DNA from: Thermoanaerobacteraceae bacterium
GTDB lineage: Bacteria; Bacillota; JADQBR01
Assembly: GCA_017656305.1 (NCBI GenBank)
Contig: JACDOG010000004.1
Span: 124,001 to 188,000 of the forward strand
DNA length: 64,000 bases
Direction: 5' to 3'
The position numbers and the translations under genes were made by a program. The notes below the pieces were generated by a model that had not been told where the DNA came from, did no database searches, and saw only the letters and a program-made list of their open reading frames with translations. Every line of letters begins with the position of its first letter. Positions within the stretch are counted from its first letter, which is position 1. This document shows, in pieces, positions 50,316-59,171 of the stretch.

Positions 50316-52702
50316 TGCTTCTCACCTCGCGCCATGGCTATTGCCTGAAACATTGCCTGGGCTTTATTCAAAGTTTCCTGATATTCCTTTTCCGGCTTTG
50401 AATCGGCCACAATCCCTGCTCCTGTTTGTACATAAGCCCGGCCCTGGTGCACTGTTACGGAACGAATATTAATACAGATATCCATTTGCCCGCTGTAAGC
50501 TAAATATCCCACCATTCCGGCATATGGTCCCCGTGGTGTTTTCTCCAGTTCCCTGATAATTTCTATGGCACGTATTTTCGGGGCACCAGATACGGTACCG
50601 GCCGGAAAAGCTGCAGCTAAAACATCCAGCGCATCCTTACCGGGCAGAACTCTTCCCGTTACACAGGAAACCAAATGCATCACATGGGAAAAATACTCCA
50701 CTTGGGAAAACTCTTCCACGGTCACTGTCCCGAACCGGCAAACCCGGCCTAAATCGTTACGACCTAAATCTACAAGCATAACATGTTCCGCCTGTTCCTT
50801 TTCATCACTTCTCAGGTCTTCAGTTAACAACAGGTCTTCCTCCCTATCACGTCCCCGTTTCCTTGTTCCGGCTATGGGACGCAACTGAGCCTGGCCGTTT
50901 TCCAAGCGAACCAGCATTTCCGGGGAAGCCCCTACCAGGCACAGGTCTTCGAGTTGTAGGTAAAACATATATGGAGAAGGATTGATAGCTTTCAGGCAGC
51001 GTAATAACGCCAGCGGGGCAAAGTCAGCCGGCAGCGAAAAACGCTGTGACAGCACGATTTGGAAGGCATCTCCACAGTCAATATATTCCTTTGCTTTTTG
51101 GACAGCGTTACAAAACTGTTCTTTGGTGAAATTACTGGTAATTTTTAATTCTGCAGGGTTACCGCCAGGTGATACCGCCGGCAGCTGTACATTCTTTTTC
51201 ATCCGGCCCAGAATGCTGCGTATCAGCAACTGTGCCCGGTGGTATTCTTTTTCCGGATTATCTCCCGGAAGTGTATTCACCACTACCTTAAGCGTACTTT
51301 TTAAATGGTCAAAGATTAACAGCGACCTGGTAAATATCATGTTAATATCAGCCAAACCCCCGGGTTCTAAGGTTTTTGCCAGTACGGGCTCAAAATAACG
51401 TACTCCTTCAAAACCGATATAACCCACGGCACCGCCGAAAAAGCGGGGCAAATTCCGGCCCGTTTCCGCCGTATATTGTTGTAGTAGTTTTCTTAACTCT
51501 GCTAAAGGTTGGTCATTGTCCCTTTCTTCCCACTGGCAAATTTTATTGGGGAAAGCGTCCTGCTCACCGGGTTTACCGAGTTTAACCTTGCTGCCCGCCG
51601 CCTGAAATACGAGATACGGGTCATTGCCAACAAAAGAGTAACGGGCAATTTGGTCATTTCCCTCGACACTTTCCAAAATAAAGGAATAAGGTGTCTGCCC
51701 CAGTTTTAACAAAGCCGAAGCAGGTGTTTCATTGCCAATCATTACCTCCGTATACACCGGAATGACTTTGTCGCCCCTGGTAACTTTCTGACAATACTGA
51801 CGGTAATCGGGAATTACTTTGACACCTTCTAAAAATTGCACAGTACCAATTGCCGGCTTGTATTTATCCCGCTTTGACGGCATTTGCCGCCCCGCCGCAT
51901 CGACAAACGGGCGCAGCTCTTCTACCAAATGCTTAAACTCTTGTATAGTCAATGATTGTTTGCCGTCACACAAAGCATTGTCAGGGGAAGGATGCACTTC
52001 AATCAACAGGCCGTCAGCCCCGGCGGCAACAGCAGCTTTCGCCATAGGTAGAACCAGGTCTGCCCGCCCGGTACCGTGACTGGGGTCCACAACCACCGGT
52101 AATTCCGTACGAGACTTGGCCAGGGGTACGGCACTTAAGTCCAAGGTAAAACGGGTAGCAGACTCATAAGTACGGATACCCCGCTCGCACAGGATAATCT
52201 GGTGATTGCCCTCCACAAGCAAGTACTCGGCTGCATATAACCACTCTTCCACAGTGGCAGACAGGCCTCTTTTAAGCAGTACGGGTTTGTTTAATTCCCC
52301 CAGTCTCCGCAACAGTTCGAAATTTTGCATGTTGCGGGCGCCTACCTGCAGTAAATCGGCATAAGCCGCTACCTGCTCCACGTGAACCGTGCTGACCACC
52401 TCGGTAACCACCGGCAGTCCGGACACCTCCTTAGCCCGCAGCAGCAGGTCCAGTCCATGTTCTCCCAATCCCTGAAAGGAATGAGGGGAACTCCGGGGTT
52501 TGTAAGCACCACCCCTCAGGACACTTGCACCCGCCTGAGCTACGGCAGCAGCTGTAGCCAACAGCTGCTGTTCGCTCTCCACGGCACAGGGCCCGGCCAT
52601 GATCTGAAATTCCTTGCCGCCAAAAAGAACATTGCCCACCTTGACAACACTGTTCTTAACACCATTCCCTGGTCCCTGGTAACCAGCCTTTTCCACGCTC
52701 AT
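50312..52702 (-). CDS. DAHP synthase - anthranilate synthase component I fusion
   Basis: One continuous 796-codon gene. Residues about 18-272 are a type I-beta DAHP synthase (AroF/AroG): AGPCAVES with metal-ligand Cys39, [26 protein letters not shown], His209 in DPSHG, Glu235 in EVHPSP and Asp246 in LCDGKQSL. After a polar linker (about 271-292), residues about 293-796 form a complete TrpE. This part has the Trp-feedback motif ILESVEG (342-348), [16 protein letters not shown] and [15 protein letters not shown]. The usual regulatory ferredoxin-like or chorismate-mutase domain of DAHP synthase is missing. An ATG at codon 274 with a weak G-rich site could allow separate TrpE initiation. Confidence 0.93.
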   Translation of the reverse strand: MSVEKAGYQGPGNGVKNSVVKVGNVLFGGKEFQIMAGPCAVESEQQLLATAAAVAQAGASVLRGGAYKPRSSPHSFQGLGEHGLDLLLRAKEVSGLPVVTEVVSTVHVEQVAAYADLLQVGARNMQNFELLRRLGELNKPVLLKRGLSATVEEWLYAAEYLLVEGNHQIILCERGIRTYESATRFTLDLSAVPLAKSRTELPVVVDPSHGTGRADLVLPMAKAAVAAGADGLLIEVHPSPDNALCDGKQSLTIQEFKHLVEELRPFVDAAGRQMPSKRDKYKPAIGTVQFLEGVKVIPDYRQYCQKVTRGDKVIPVYTEVMIGNETPASALLKLGQTPYSFILESVEGNDQIARYSFVGNDPYLVFQAAGSKVKLGKPGEQDAFPNKICQWEERDNDQPLAELRKLLQQYTAETGRNLPRFFGGAVGYIGFEGVRYFEPVLAKTLEPGGLADINMIFTRSLLIFDHLKSTLKVVVNTLPGDNPEKEYHRAQLLIRSILGRMKKNVQLPAVSPGGNPAELKITSNFTKEQFCNAVQKAKEYIDCGDAFQIVLSQRFSLPADFAPLALLRCLKAINPSPYMFYLQLEDLCLVGASPEMLVRLENGQAQLRPIAGTRKRGRDREEDLLLTEDLRSDEKEQAEHVMLVDLGRNDLGRVCRFGTVTVEEFSQVEYFSHVMHLVSCVTGRVLPGKDALDVLAAAFPAGTVSGAPKIRAIEIIRELEKTPRGPYAGMVGYLAYSGQMDICINIRSVTVHQGRAYVQTGAGIVADSKPEKEYQETLNKAQAMFQAIAMARGEKQ

Positions 52703-52750
52703 AACCGTCCCCCATTTCCGGTTTTTTCTTTCTTACCACCACGTAAATAC

Positions 52751-52787
52751 AAAAAACCGGCAGACCCGCCGAATCGAGGTCTGCCGG
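52751..52787 (-). terminator. Second leader terminator, just before aroF-trpE
   Basis: A perfect 10-bp GC-rich stem (52757-52766 with 52778-52787) with an 11-nt loop, followed on the minus strand by six T. The arm plus T-run (plus-strand 52751-52760) is an exact inverted repeat of 52718-52727, so a competing hairpin is possible after readthrough. Confidence 0.88.
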
Positions 52788-52856
52788 CAAAACGGCACAC
52801 GATAGAAATTAAACAAACGCCAAAGCCATCCTGAAAAGTAGGCACATTTTCAGAAT

Positions 52857-52880
52857 AAAAAATCCAGGCCGCAGCCTGGA
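52857..52880 (-). terminator. First leader terminator of the trp operon
   Basis: A 7-bp stem (52863-52869 with 52874-52880), 4-nt loop, then six T on the minus strand. It begins 15 nt after the TRAP-like site. An upstream GGAAAA/TTTTCC hairpin with AGCC/GGCT outside it would consume the left arm and act as antiterminator. Confidence 0.75.
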
Positions 52881-52894
52881 AAATATACTTTTCC

Positions 52895-52953
52895 CTGTGC
52901 TCGGCTTTGCTCAATCTCATCTTTTCTTAACTCGACTCAGCTAGGTCAACCTA
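52895..52953 (-). promoter_or_regulatory. Predicted TRAP-binding triplet array
   Basis: Reading the leader 5' to 3' from 52953, twelve triplets occur at a period of 5 nt (one spacer is 3 nt instead of 2). Seven are GAG or TAG, three AAG, one CAG and one TGA. This is the layout of a binding site for the 11-subunit Trp-sensing protein TRAP (MtrB), which wraps NAG repeats with 2-3-nt spacers. It overlaps the potential antiterminator. No mtrB gene lies in this window. Confidence 0.7.
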
Positions 52954-52983
52954 TAAACTAAACCAAAAACCAAATTTTGTATA

Positions 52984-53013
52984 ATTATAACAGGGTCCAA
53001 ACCAAAAAGTCAA
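52984..53013 (-). promoter_or_regulatory. Promoter of the trp operon
   Basis: On the minus strand TTGACT (53008-53013) and TATAAT (52984-52989) are 18 nt apart, and the -10 is extended by TGT. The -35 begins 13 bp after the fetB stop. Start of transcription is expected near 52977. Confidence 0.85.
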
Positions 53014-53025
53014 TACCAAGTTTTG

Positions 53026-53799
53026 TCAATTTATCAGCAGCCGGTTGTCCGCGGTAAAACAGCGGCGGCGTACCAGGTATGTAACGAGGACGCTACCCAG
53101 AGTGGTTGCTCCGATAATCATCATCATAACCATAATCTGGTACTTAATAGCCAGAATGGGATCCGCTCCCGCCAGCAGCTGCCCGGTCATCATCCCCGGG
53201 ATGAAAACAATTCCCATGCCCATTAAGGAATTGACAGCCGGTATCATTCCGGCGGAAATCGCCTGGCGTAGAATATCATCAGACGCCTCTTTGTAATCCG
53301 CACCTAGCGCCAGCTGCATTTCCACCAGCGCAGCCTTTTCCCGCAACCCGGAAAACAACCTTTCCAGGGAAATAGCTATGGCATTGGTTGAGTTGCCCAC
53401 TACCATACCACCAAGAGGAATAAAATACTGCGGCAAGTACCACGGCTGCACGTTCAACAGCAACCTGGTGGAAAAGTAAGTAATCACGGTAAAGCTCAGC
53501 AGCATGGAAATAAACACGTGAAAGATGTAAGAAACCTGCCTCTCCTTGACCCTACCCTTGATAATGTTTGCCGCAAAAGCAATCATCACCGTAAACAGGC
53601 CCATCACCAGCAGTAATGAATCCACCTGGAAAACATACTTCAGTACATAACCCATTAGAAATAACTGAGAAATCATCCGTACGGTACCCCAGAACAGGTC
53701 TTTATGGAGGCCCAGGCTGAAAGTAACCGAACTAACACCTGCCAATAAAATAAACACCAGGCCCAACAGCAGCTGAAAAAAATTTATTTCCACAATCAT
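53026..53799 (-). CDS. fetB: FetB-type ABC exporter permease (UPF0014)
   Basis: A 257-residue membrane protein of about six to seven helices in the UPF0014/FetB family. The middle segment MVVGNSTNAIAISLERLFSGL, then ALGADYKEASDDILRQAI, and GMVFIPG-like GIVFIPGMMTGQLLAGADPI are its signatures. With FetA it exports iron in E. coli; the substrate here is inferred. It starts one base into the fetA stop, so the two are co-translated. Confidence 0.92.
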   Translation of the reverse strand: MIVEINFFQLLLGLVFILLAGVSSVTFSLGLHKDLFWGTVRMISQLFLMGYVLKYVFQVDSLLLVMGLFTVMIAFAANIIKGRVKERQVSYIFHVFISMLLSFTVITYFSTRLLLNVQPWYLPQYFIPLGGMVVGNSTNAIAISLERLFSGLREKAALVEMQLALGADYKEASDDILRQAISAGMIPAVNSLMGMGIVFIPGMMTGQLLAGADPILAIKYQIMVMMMIIGATTLGSVLVTYLVRRRCFTADNRLLIN

Positions 53800-54455
53800 T
53801 ATTGCCTCTCCTCCAGTCGTCCGCCATGCAAGTAGAATTCTTTAGCAGGAACACTGCGGGGCAGGTAATCGTTATGACTGATCATAATGATACCGACACC
53901 CTTTTCCTTATTGAGTTTTTCTACAATCTGCTCCACAAGCGCTCTCGCCTCTTCATCCAGTGACGCCGTAGGCTCATCCAGCAGGAGAAATTCCGGTTTC
54001 AGCAGTAATGCACGTATCAACGCCACCCGCTGTTTTTGCCCGCCCGATAATTTGTCAGCCCTCCTTGTCAGGGGTACATCATTGAGCAGCAGGTAGTCCT
54101 TCCAGTATTCCAGGTCCTCGTCAGCAGGTAGAGGGATGCCCCGCTGCTGTTTGAAACGAAAGGGAAGCAGCAAGTTATCTTTCACGGTACCCGGCAGCAT
54201 TACAGGGGTCTGCTGCACATAACATACTTTGCTGCGGAGATAAGTACTGCTCCAGTCACTTAACGGCTTGCCCCGGAAAAAAATTACCCCCCGCTGGGGC
54301 ACTTCCAACTTGCAAAGCAGGCGCAGCAACGTAGATTTGCCCGAACCGGAAGGTCCTTTTAAAATAGTAAAACCCTTGGGAAATGTCACCGTTACATCCT
54401 GTAAAATAGGCTTGTTTTCCTCATAGGCAAAAGTAACTTTTTCCAATTTAATCAT
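53799..54455 (-). CDS. fetA: FetA-type ABC transporter ATPase
   Basis: A 218-residue ABC ATPase. Walker A is [12 protein letters not shown] (about 35-46), the signature LSGGQKQRVAL and the Walker B LLLDEPTASLD. It is the energising partner of FetB, with which it overlaps by 1 bp. The start is ATG just after a good promoter and leader. Related E. coli FetA and YbbL-like proteins help iron homeostasis and peroxide resistance. Confidence 0.92.
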   Translation of the reverse strand: MIKLEKVTFAYEENKPILQDVTVTFPKGFTILKGPSGSGKSTLLRLLCKLEVPQRGVIFFRGKPLSDWSSTYLRSKVCYVQQTPVMLPGTVKDNLLLPFRFKQQRGIPLPADEDLEYWKDYLLLNDVPLTRRADKLSGGQKQRVALIRALLLKPEFLLLDEPTASLDEEARALVEQIVEKLNKEKGVGIIMISHNDYLPRSVPAKEFYLHGGRLEERQ

Positions 54456-54496
54456 CTAGTTGTTCTCCCCTGTTTTTTCCTGTATGCTCTGTCTCG

Positions 54497-54525
54497 ATTA
54501 TACGGCAGGAAATTTTTTTCGTCAA
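54497..54525 (-). promoter_or_regulatory. Promoter of fetAB
   Basis: TTGACG (54520-54525) and TATAAT (54497-54502) on the minus strand, 17 nt apart, about 45 bp upstream of the fetA start. Confidence 0.8.
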
Positions 54526-54611
54526 AAATATTGACTAAAATGCCAATTACCATCACAATGTAGATAGTTATTATAAAAAGGTCAAAGCACATGTAAAGGA
54601 GTTAGTAGCAT

Positions 54612-55385
54612 ATGCCTTTAAAATCAGCACTTTTGGTCTTCGCAGCAGGAATTGCTGCAGGATTTTTGAATACCGTTGCCGGCGGCGGCTCACTGCTAAC
54701 CATGCCCATGTTGATTTTTTTAGGACTGCCTTCCGCGGTAGCAAACGGCACCAATCGTATTGCACTGATGGTGCAAAATATCGTCGCTGTAACCAACTTC
54801 CGCCGCAAGGGTTTCTTTGACTGGCAGTTGGGCTTGATGCTAGCCGTTCCGGCTGTGCTGGGTTCCATTGTCGGTGCCAATATAGCCATCCAACTGCCCG
54901 ACAGAATTTTTAACAAAATCCTCGCCGTAGTAATGATGGTAGTACTGACTCTGATTTTATGGCAACCACAAAAAAGGCTTTCCGCTCATGCGGAAAACCT
55001 GACTGTCAAACGAAAAATTATTGCCGTGATTACCTTTTTCTTTGTGGGAATGTACGGTGGTTTTATCCAGGCGGGAGTAGGCTTTATTATCATTGCCAGC
55101 CTGACCGTAATTACCGGCATGTCTTTAGTGAAAATCAACAGCATTAAAGTATTTGTGGTACTGATATACATGCTGTCCTCACTGGCCGTATTTATCATCA
55201 ACGGACAGATAAACTGGCTGCTTGGATTAACCCTGGCACTGGGAAACGGCACGGGAGCATGGCTGGGCAGCAATTTTGCCGTGGCCAAGGGTGATAAGTG
55301 GATACGCGTCATCCTGTTTGTAGCCGTTACCTTGATGGCCGCCAAGCTCCTCGGTCTATTTGAACTGCTGGGTCCCGGCGCCTAA
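54612..55385 (+). CDS. TSUP family (TauE/SafE) membrane permease
   Basis: A 257-residue protein with about eight hydrophobic helices. The repeated TSUP motif is seen in the N-half (AAGFLNTVAGGGSLLTMPMLIF) and C-half (GMYGGFIQAGVGFIIIASL). Members carry sulfite, taurine, sulfoacetate or related organosulfur anions; the substrate cannot be told. The ATG has GGAG upstream. It is divergent from fetAB and ends 6 bp from the convergent methyltransferase gene. Confidence 0.92.
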   Translation: MPLKSALLVFAAGIAAGFLNTVAGGGSLLTMPMLIFLGLPSAVANGTNRIALMVQNIVAVTNFRRKGFFDWQLGLMLAVPAVLGSIVGANIAIQLPDRIFNKILAVVMMVVLTLILWQPQKRLSAHAENLTVKRKIIAVITFFFVGMYGGFIQAGVGFIIIASLTVITGMSLVKINSIKVFVVLIYMLSSLAVFIINGQINWLLGLTLALGNGTGAWLGSNFAVAKGDKWIRVILFVAVTLMAAKLLGLFELLGPGA

Positions 55386-55391
55386 CAGCCG

Positions 55392-56063
55392 CTACTTTTG
55401 CCACAGGGCACATATGAAGCCTCCTCTTTCACTGGCAGCAAGTTTTTTTTCCTTTTCCATGCCGATATCTCTTTCGTCTATGTCCGGGGGAATGAACAGA
55501 CATTCTCCCGTTTTTACCAGGTTACCGCTTTTTAGCCTTTTTAAATCTTCCAGCGTCTTGAAATCCGCATATTTAAAGACGGTATTCTTCTGAAACTCCT
55601 CGCTTAAGTAAAGTTCCCCCCACCTGCTGTCTCTATTAATTGTGCCTACCAGTACAGGAGCCCCATGTTTTGCCACCCGGAACATTTCCTCAAGGGCTTT
55701 TTCCGGCTGCCTGACAAATTCAAAGGCAGCCATGGAAAAAATCGCATCAAAATGCTCATCCGGAAACTGCAGGTCGTAGACATCCATTTGGTAAAACCGG
55801 ATATCAAGCCCCTGCTGTCTCACCTTTTCCCTGGCAATATCCAGCATTTCTTCAGAGATGTCTATTCCCACAACCTTGCAGCCCTTCTTTGCCAGTTTAA
55901 TGCTAAAATTACCGGTGCCGCAGCCCACGTCCAGCACCATCATTCCAGGCTTTGCCGGAAACAGGTCAAATGCCAGGTCAGTCTCCACTTTATCAATAAA
56001 TGCTCCCAGTTTCGTCCGGTACCAATCATCATAGGTACTTGCTTCCCTATCAAATATAGCCAT
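55392..56063 (-). CDS. Class I SAM-dependent methyltransferase
   Basis: A 223-residue small-molecule-type methyltransferase. Motif I is LDVGCGTGNFSIKLAKKGC (about 44-62), then the acidic loop VVGIDISEEML and IFSMAAFEFVRQPEKALEEMFRV. The N-terminal FDREASTYDDWYRTKLG resembles the UbiE/BioC-like group. The substrate is unknown. The gene stands alone between the convergent TSUP gene and the thiamine operon. Confidence 0.88.
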   Translation of the reverse strand: MAIFDREASTYDDWYRTKLGAFIDKVETDLAFDLFPAKPGMMVLDVGCGTGNFSIKLAKKGCKVVGIDISEEMLDIAREKVRQQGLDIRFYQMDVYDLQFPDEHFDAIFSMAAFEFVRQPEKALEEMFRVAKHGAPVLVGTINRDSRWGELYLSEEFQKNTVFKYADFKTLEDLKRLKSGNLVKTGECLFIPPDIDERDIGMEKEKKLAASERGGFICALWQK

Positions 56064-56117
56064 CCTATCACCCTTCTTTTACTTGATTTTACGGTACCAC
56101 AGATACACCCTCACGCG

Positions 56118-56140
56118 GGCCGTCGGCAAAAACGACGGCC
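56118..56140. other. Hairpin downstream of the thiamine-transport operon
   Basis: A perfect 8-bp stem (56118-56125 with 56133-56140) and 7-nt loop, 46 bp after the ATPase gene stop. It has no clear T-run, so it may be a weak terminator. Confidence 0.5.
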
Positions 56141-56185
56141 ATAACGGTGCAGCCGGCGGTAGCATCAGCTCCACAACCCCTATGC

Positions 56186-56941
56186 CTAAAGAATATCCAG
56201 GATATATCTTTTAATCGCATTAAATTCTCTGGAGGTAATCAAGTCCTTGGTACGCGGTTTGGGTAAATCTATTATCACTTCATCCTTGACGCTTGCCGGG
56301 CGCCCGGACAGCACATAGATTCTGTCGGAGAGAAAAATGGCCTCTTCAATATCATGGGTAATAAACAGGATGGACGCCTGCAGCTTGTTTAAAACCTCCA
56401 GCAGCCAGTCCTGCATTTTTGACTTGGTGATGGCATCCAGCCCACCAAAGGGCTCATCCAGAAGAATTATATCGGAAGAAAACATGTAAGTCCGCATCAG
56501 CGCAGCCCGCTGTCTCATCCCCCCGGAGAGCTGGAACGGGTACCTGTCTTCAAAGCCTTCCAGGCCAAATAGAGGAAAGTATTTCTGTACCTGCCGCCGC
56601 GCCTCGGGCCAGGACCGGCCGCTGATAACCAGCGGCAGGCACACGTTATCAATAACCTTCTTCCAGGGAAGCAGCAGGTCCTTTTGGTACATGTAGCTGA
56701 CCCGCCCCGTTCTGCCGGTATAATCCTCACCTTCAATAATTACTTTACCGTCATCGGGAGACAGCAGGCCGGCTATAATGTTGAAAATGGTACTTTTCCC
56801 GCTGCCGCTGGGGCCAATTAAGGACACGAACTCGTGTTCCCCGAGCTTGAGGCTGACGCCGTCCACAACCAACAGGTCGTCAAAGGACTTTCTTAAATCT
56901 TTGACAACCAATTTCTCCCTATTCTTCCGGTAGGAACTCAT
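56186..56941 (-). CDS. ABC transporter ATPase for thiamine precursor
   Basis: A 251-residue ABC ATPase of the SsuB/TauB/ThiZ group. Walker A is [13 protein letters not shown] (about 43-55), the signature [14 protein letters not shown] and Walker [17 protein letters not shown]. It ends the operon behind the TPP riboswitch, so it most likely drives import of a thiamine pyrimidine precursor (ThiZ role). Its ATG overlaps the lipoprotein gene by 23 bp, with GAGG 9 nt upstream. Confidence 0.9.
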   Translation of the reverse strand: MSSYRKNREKLVVKDLRKSFDDLLVVDGVSLKLGEHEFVSLIGPSGSGKSTIFNIIAGLLSPDDGKVIIEGEDYTGRTGRVSYMYQKDLLLPWKKVIDNVCLPLVISGRSWPEARRQVQKYFPLFGLEGFEDRYPFQLSGGMRQRAALMRTYMFSSDIILLDEPFGGLDAITKSKMQDWLLEVLNKLQASILFITHDIEEAIFLSDRIYVLSGRPASVKDEVIIDLPKPRTKDLITSREFNAIKRYILDIL

Positions 56942-57923
56942 TGGTGAAAGCCTCTTTTACATCCAGCTTTTTGTCGATAAGGTCATGTTCATACAACCAT
57001 TCCGCATAGTTTTTCCAGATTTCTTCCTTCATTTCACCCCACCTGTCAGCATCGGCTTGATACTGCTCCGCCAGGTACTTTTGACTGGCAACCGCTATCT
57101 CCCGATCAATTTCCGGGGCAAATTTCAACAGGGATACTACCGCATCTTCCGGATGCTCTATGGCATACTCATAACCCTTGGTAGTAGCCCGCAAAAACTT
57201 TTTCACCAGCTCCGGCTGTTCTTGCAACAAATCTTCCTTGGCTATAATAACCGGGGTGTAAAAATCCAGTCTGGGGTCAACATCCTGCAATTTGATAAAG
57301 TTAATGGGAAAGTCCTTTACTTCCGCAGCCACCCCGTCCCAGCCGTAATAAATCCAGGTAAAGTCCACTTCGTTCTGCACGGCGGCAAAAAAGTCAGTAG
57401 CGCCGATATCCACCATTTCCAGCTCGGAAAAATCCGCTCCCTCTTTTTCCATCAGGGCCTTTAGCATGGCCTTTTCCACGGGTGAACCCCAGCCACCGTA
57501 TTTTTTACCTTCAAAATCTTTGGGACTGGTGATATTTTTTTCCACCGGAGAAGCAAATCCGGAGGTATTGTGCTGGATAATGGCAGCAATGGCTTTAATT
57601 GGCAGGGAGGGTTCCGCAGTCCGGGCAAAAGTGACCTGTTCCTGGTAGCTGATCCCAAATTCACCCTGACCGGCAGCAATTAAGTCAGCACTTCCCCCGG
57701 CAGAGGGCTGAATTATCTCAACATCCAGTCCTTCTTCCTCGTAGTACCCCTTGTCTTTAGCAACGTACAGTCCCGTGTGATTGGTATTGGGCACCCAGTC
57801 AAGCAGCACCCTTACTTTTTGCAGTTCCTGTTTTGCCTCGGGAGTCGCGTCGTTTTTTGCACATCCCGCCAAGGTAAACACCAGTACAACCACTATGAAA
57901 CCAGCTAGCAGTTTTTTAAACAC
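56919..57923 (-). CDS. Thiamine-precursor-binding lipoprotein (NMT1/ThiY-like)
   Basis: A 334-residue lipoprotein: signal ending in the lipobox LAGC (Cys near residue 20). The body has [29 protein letters not shown] and [13 protein letters not shown], characteristic of the NMT1/ThiY family that binds HMP or formyl-aminopyrimidines. It is placed in a TPP-riboswitch operon, which supports the call. The start GTG at 57923 has AAGGAGGAG upstream; the longer reading is rejected. The ligand is inferred. Confidence 0.9.
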   Translation of the reverse strand: MFKKLLAGFIVVVLVFTLAGCAKNDATPEAKQELQKVRVLLDWVPNTNHTGLYVAKDKGYYEEEGLDVEIIQPSAGGSADLIAAGQGEFGISYQEQVTFARTAEPSLPIKAIAAIIQHNTSGFASPVEKNITSPKDFEGKKYGGWGSPVEKAMLKALMEKEGADFSELEMVDIGATDFFAAVQNEVDFTWIYYGWDGVAAEVKDFPINFIKLQDVDPRLDFYTPVIIAKEDLLQEQPELVKKFLRATTKGYEYAIEHPEDAVVSLLKFAPEIDREIAVASQKYLAEQYQADADRWGEMKEEIWKNYAEWLYEHDLIDKKLDVKEAFTNEFLPEE

Positions 57924-57947
57924 GTGTATCTCCTCCTTACACAAATT

Positions 57948-58721
57948 TTACTTATCATTCTGCATCTTGCGCTGCCAGGGCATTAATAAGTACTGCATGA
58001 GAGATATAACCTGAAACACGGCCATGCTGAAAAGCACAATTACCAAAATGGTGGCAAACACCCGGTCCAGAGCATAAGAGTGCTTGGCCCGCAGCATGTA
58101 AAGTCCCAGACCGGCAGTGCCGCCCAGCCACTCACCGATAACCGCACCCATGATGCTGTATGTGGCGGCAATACGCAGTCCGGAAAAGAAGTTAACCATG
58201 GAAGCGGGAAATTTCACCAGGCGAAATACCTGGAGCCGCGATGCTCCCATGGATTTCAGCAGGTTTAACATATCCTTGTCCGCAGACCCCAGGCCATGCA
58301 GTAAGCTGATAACGATGGGAAAGAAACAGACCAGTACTACCACGATGATTTTAGGCAGCATGTAATACCCAAACCACATACCAAACAAGGGAGCCAGGGC
58401 AATGATGGGAACTGTTTGAGATATAATAATCAGGGGATACAGGGCTTTTTTCACCAGCGGCACGTTGTCCATCACCACCGCCAGCACTATGGCCAGTAAA
58501 ATGGCTATCCCGAATCCGGCAAGGGCCTCCTGCAGTGTGACCATGATGTGCCCTTTTAACACCGGTAAAATTTCGACCAGTGCGATCACAACATCCTGAG
58601 GAGAGGGAAGGATATACCTTGCAATTAAACCGCTTTCTACCACTGCCTGCCATACCAGAAGTAAGGCCGCCAGAAAGAGGCACGGCACCAGCCTATGTTC
58701 GATATTTGCCCACTTTTTCAA
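57948..58721 (-). CDS. ABC transporter permease for thiamine precursor
   Basis: A 257-residue inner-membrane permease of the SsuC/ThiX group with about six helices. LPSPQDVVIALVEIL near the N-terminus and the ATPase-contact loop MGASRLQVFRLVKFPASMVNFFSGLRIA (EAA-type) identify it. It overlaps the 3' end of the MTH1187-like gene and precedes the lipoprotein gene by 24 bp. Confidence 0.92.
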   Translation of the reverse strand: MKKWANIEHRLVPCLFLAALLLVWQAVVESGLIARYILPSPQDVVIALVEILPVLKGHIMVTLQEALAGFGIAILLAIVLAVVMDNVPLVKKALYPLIIISQTVPIIALAPLFGMWFGYYMLPKIIVVVLVCFFPIVISLLHGLGSADKDMLNLLKSMGASRLQVFRLVKFPASMVNFFSGLRIAATYSIMGAVIGEWLGGTAGLGLYMLRAKHSYALDRVFATILVIVLFSMAVFQVISLMQYLLMPWQRKMQNDK

Positions 58722-58983
58722 GCATCGTCACACCTTCTGGTTTGTAATCTATTTTCACCACAGACAGCACCCTGGAGGCGCCTTCCGCCACACAGATTTC
58801 CTGTGCCTTTTTCACTATCTCCAGCAGCTCGTCCAACTCACCCTCCATGGTAGTCTCCATGGGACCCACTTCATACTTTACGTTGCAGGAATCTATATAG
58901 GCAATAACCTTATCCACTACGTCATACAGTTTTTCATCAGCCACTTTCGGTATTACCTGCAGGCTTACATTGACGCTTGGCAC
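58693..58983 (-). CDS. Thiamine-binding protein, MTH1187/YkoF-like
   Basis: A 96-residue protein of the MTH1187 (DUF77) family. A ferredoxin-like fold is suggested by VNVSLQVIPKV, VGPMETTMEGELDELLEIVKKAQE and RVLSVVKIDYKPE. Such proteins bind thiamine or a precursor in the cytoplasm. From GTG at 58983, GGAGG lies 9 nt upstream; longer ATG starts (59004, 59043) begin inside or upstream of the riboswitch terminator and are rejected. First gene of the operon. Confidence 0.88.
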   Translation of the reverse strand: MPSVNVSLQVIPKVADEKLYDVVDKVIAYIDSCNVKYEVGPMETTMEGELDELLEIVKKAQEICVAEGASRVLSVVKIDYKPEGVTMLEKVGKYRT

Positions 58984-59002
58984 TATCGTTTCCCTCCTCT
59001 CC

Positions 59003-59041
59003 ATAATAATAAAGCCCTTTATCCTCCACCGAATAAAGGGC
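59003..59041 (-). terminator. Riboswitch-controlled terminator of the thiamine operon
   Basis: A perfect 9-bp stem (59014-59022 with 59033-59041), 10-nt loop, followed on the minus strand by a T-rich tract. It lies between the TPP aptamer and the first gene, so TPP-bound RNA would end here. Confidence 0.88.
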
Positions 59042-59068
59042 ATAGCATACCTTGCCTGACAAACTATC

Positions 59069-59163
59069 TCCTCCCTCCGCTGGCATTACCCAGTTCAGGT
59101 TATTTGGGTCGGAACAATACAGTTCCCTCTCAGCCGGATTTACTCCAGCTCCCCAGGTTTGTA
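59069..59163 (-). promoter_or_regulatory. TPP riboswitch (THI element)
   Basis: On the minus strand the THI-box core is clear: CTGAGAGGGA in the pyrimidine-sensing arm, then CCGACCC and ACCTGAACTGGGTAATGCCA with GCGGAGGGA. The paired outer stem starts near 59160. It senses thiamine pyrophosphate and, with the terminator downstream, should switch off the transporter operon when thiamine is plentiful. Confidence 0.95.
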
Positions 59164-59171
59164 TTACTTAT

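Larger units (their letters stand above)
52703..52977 (-). ncRNA. trp operon leader RNA
   Basis: The roughly 275-nt untranslated leader from the predicted start near 52977 to the aroF-trpE ATG. In order it holds a TRAP-like triplet array, a first terminator hairpin, a second terminator hairpin and a 10-bp repeat that could pair with the arm of the second. A reading frame from 52920 has only one Trp codon in its first 20, so classic leader-peptide attenuation is unlikely. No T-box consensus was found. Confidence 0.7.

Noticed and set aside
52700-52713. The AACCGTCC string at the start of the fusion gene as another REP-like copy
   Set aside because: There is no inverted partner nearby; it is explained by the ribosome site and start codon.
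52699-52920. A 73-codon reading frame through the trp leader as a Trp-rich leader peptide
   Set aside because: It has only one Trp codon among its first 20, its ATG sits inside the TRAP-like site with no convincing ribosome site, and it runs through both terminators. It looks like chance.
52703-53025. A T-box in front of the trp operon
   Set aside because: No GGTGGNACCGCG-type T-box sequence precedes either terminator.
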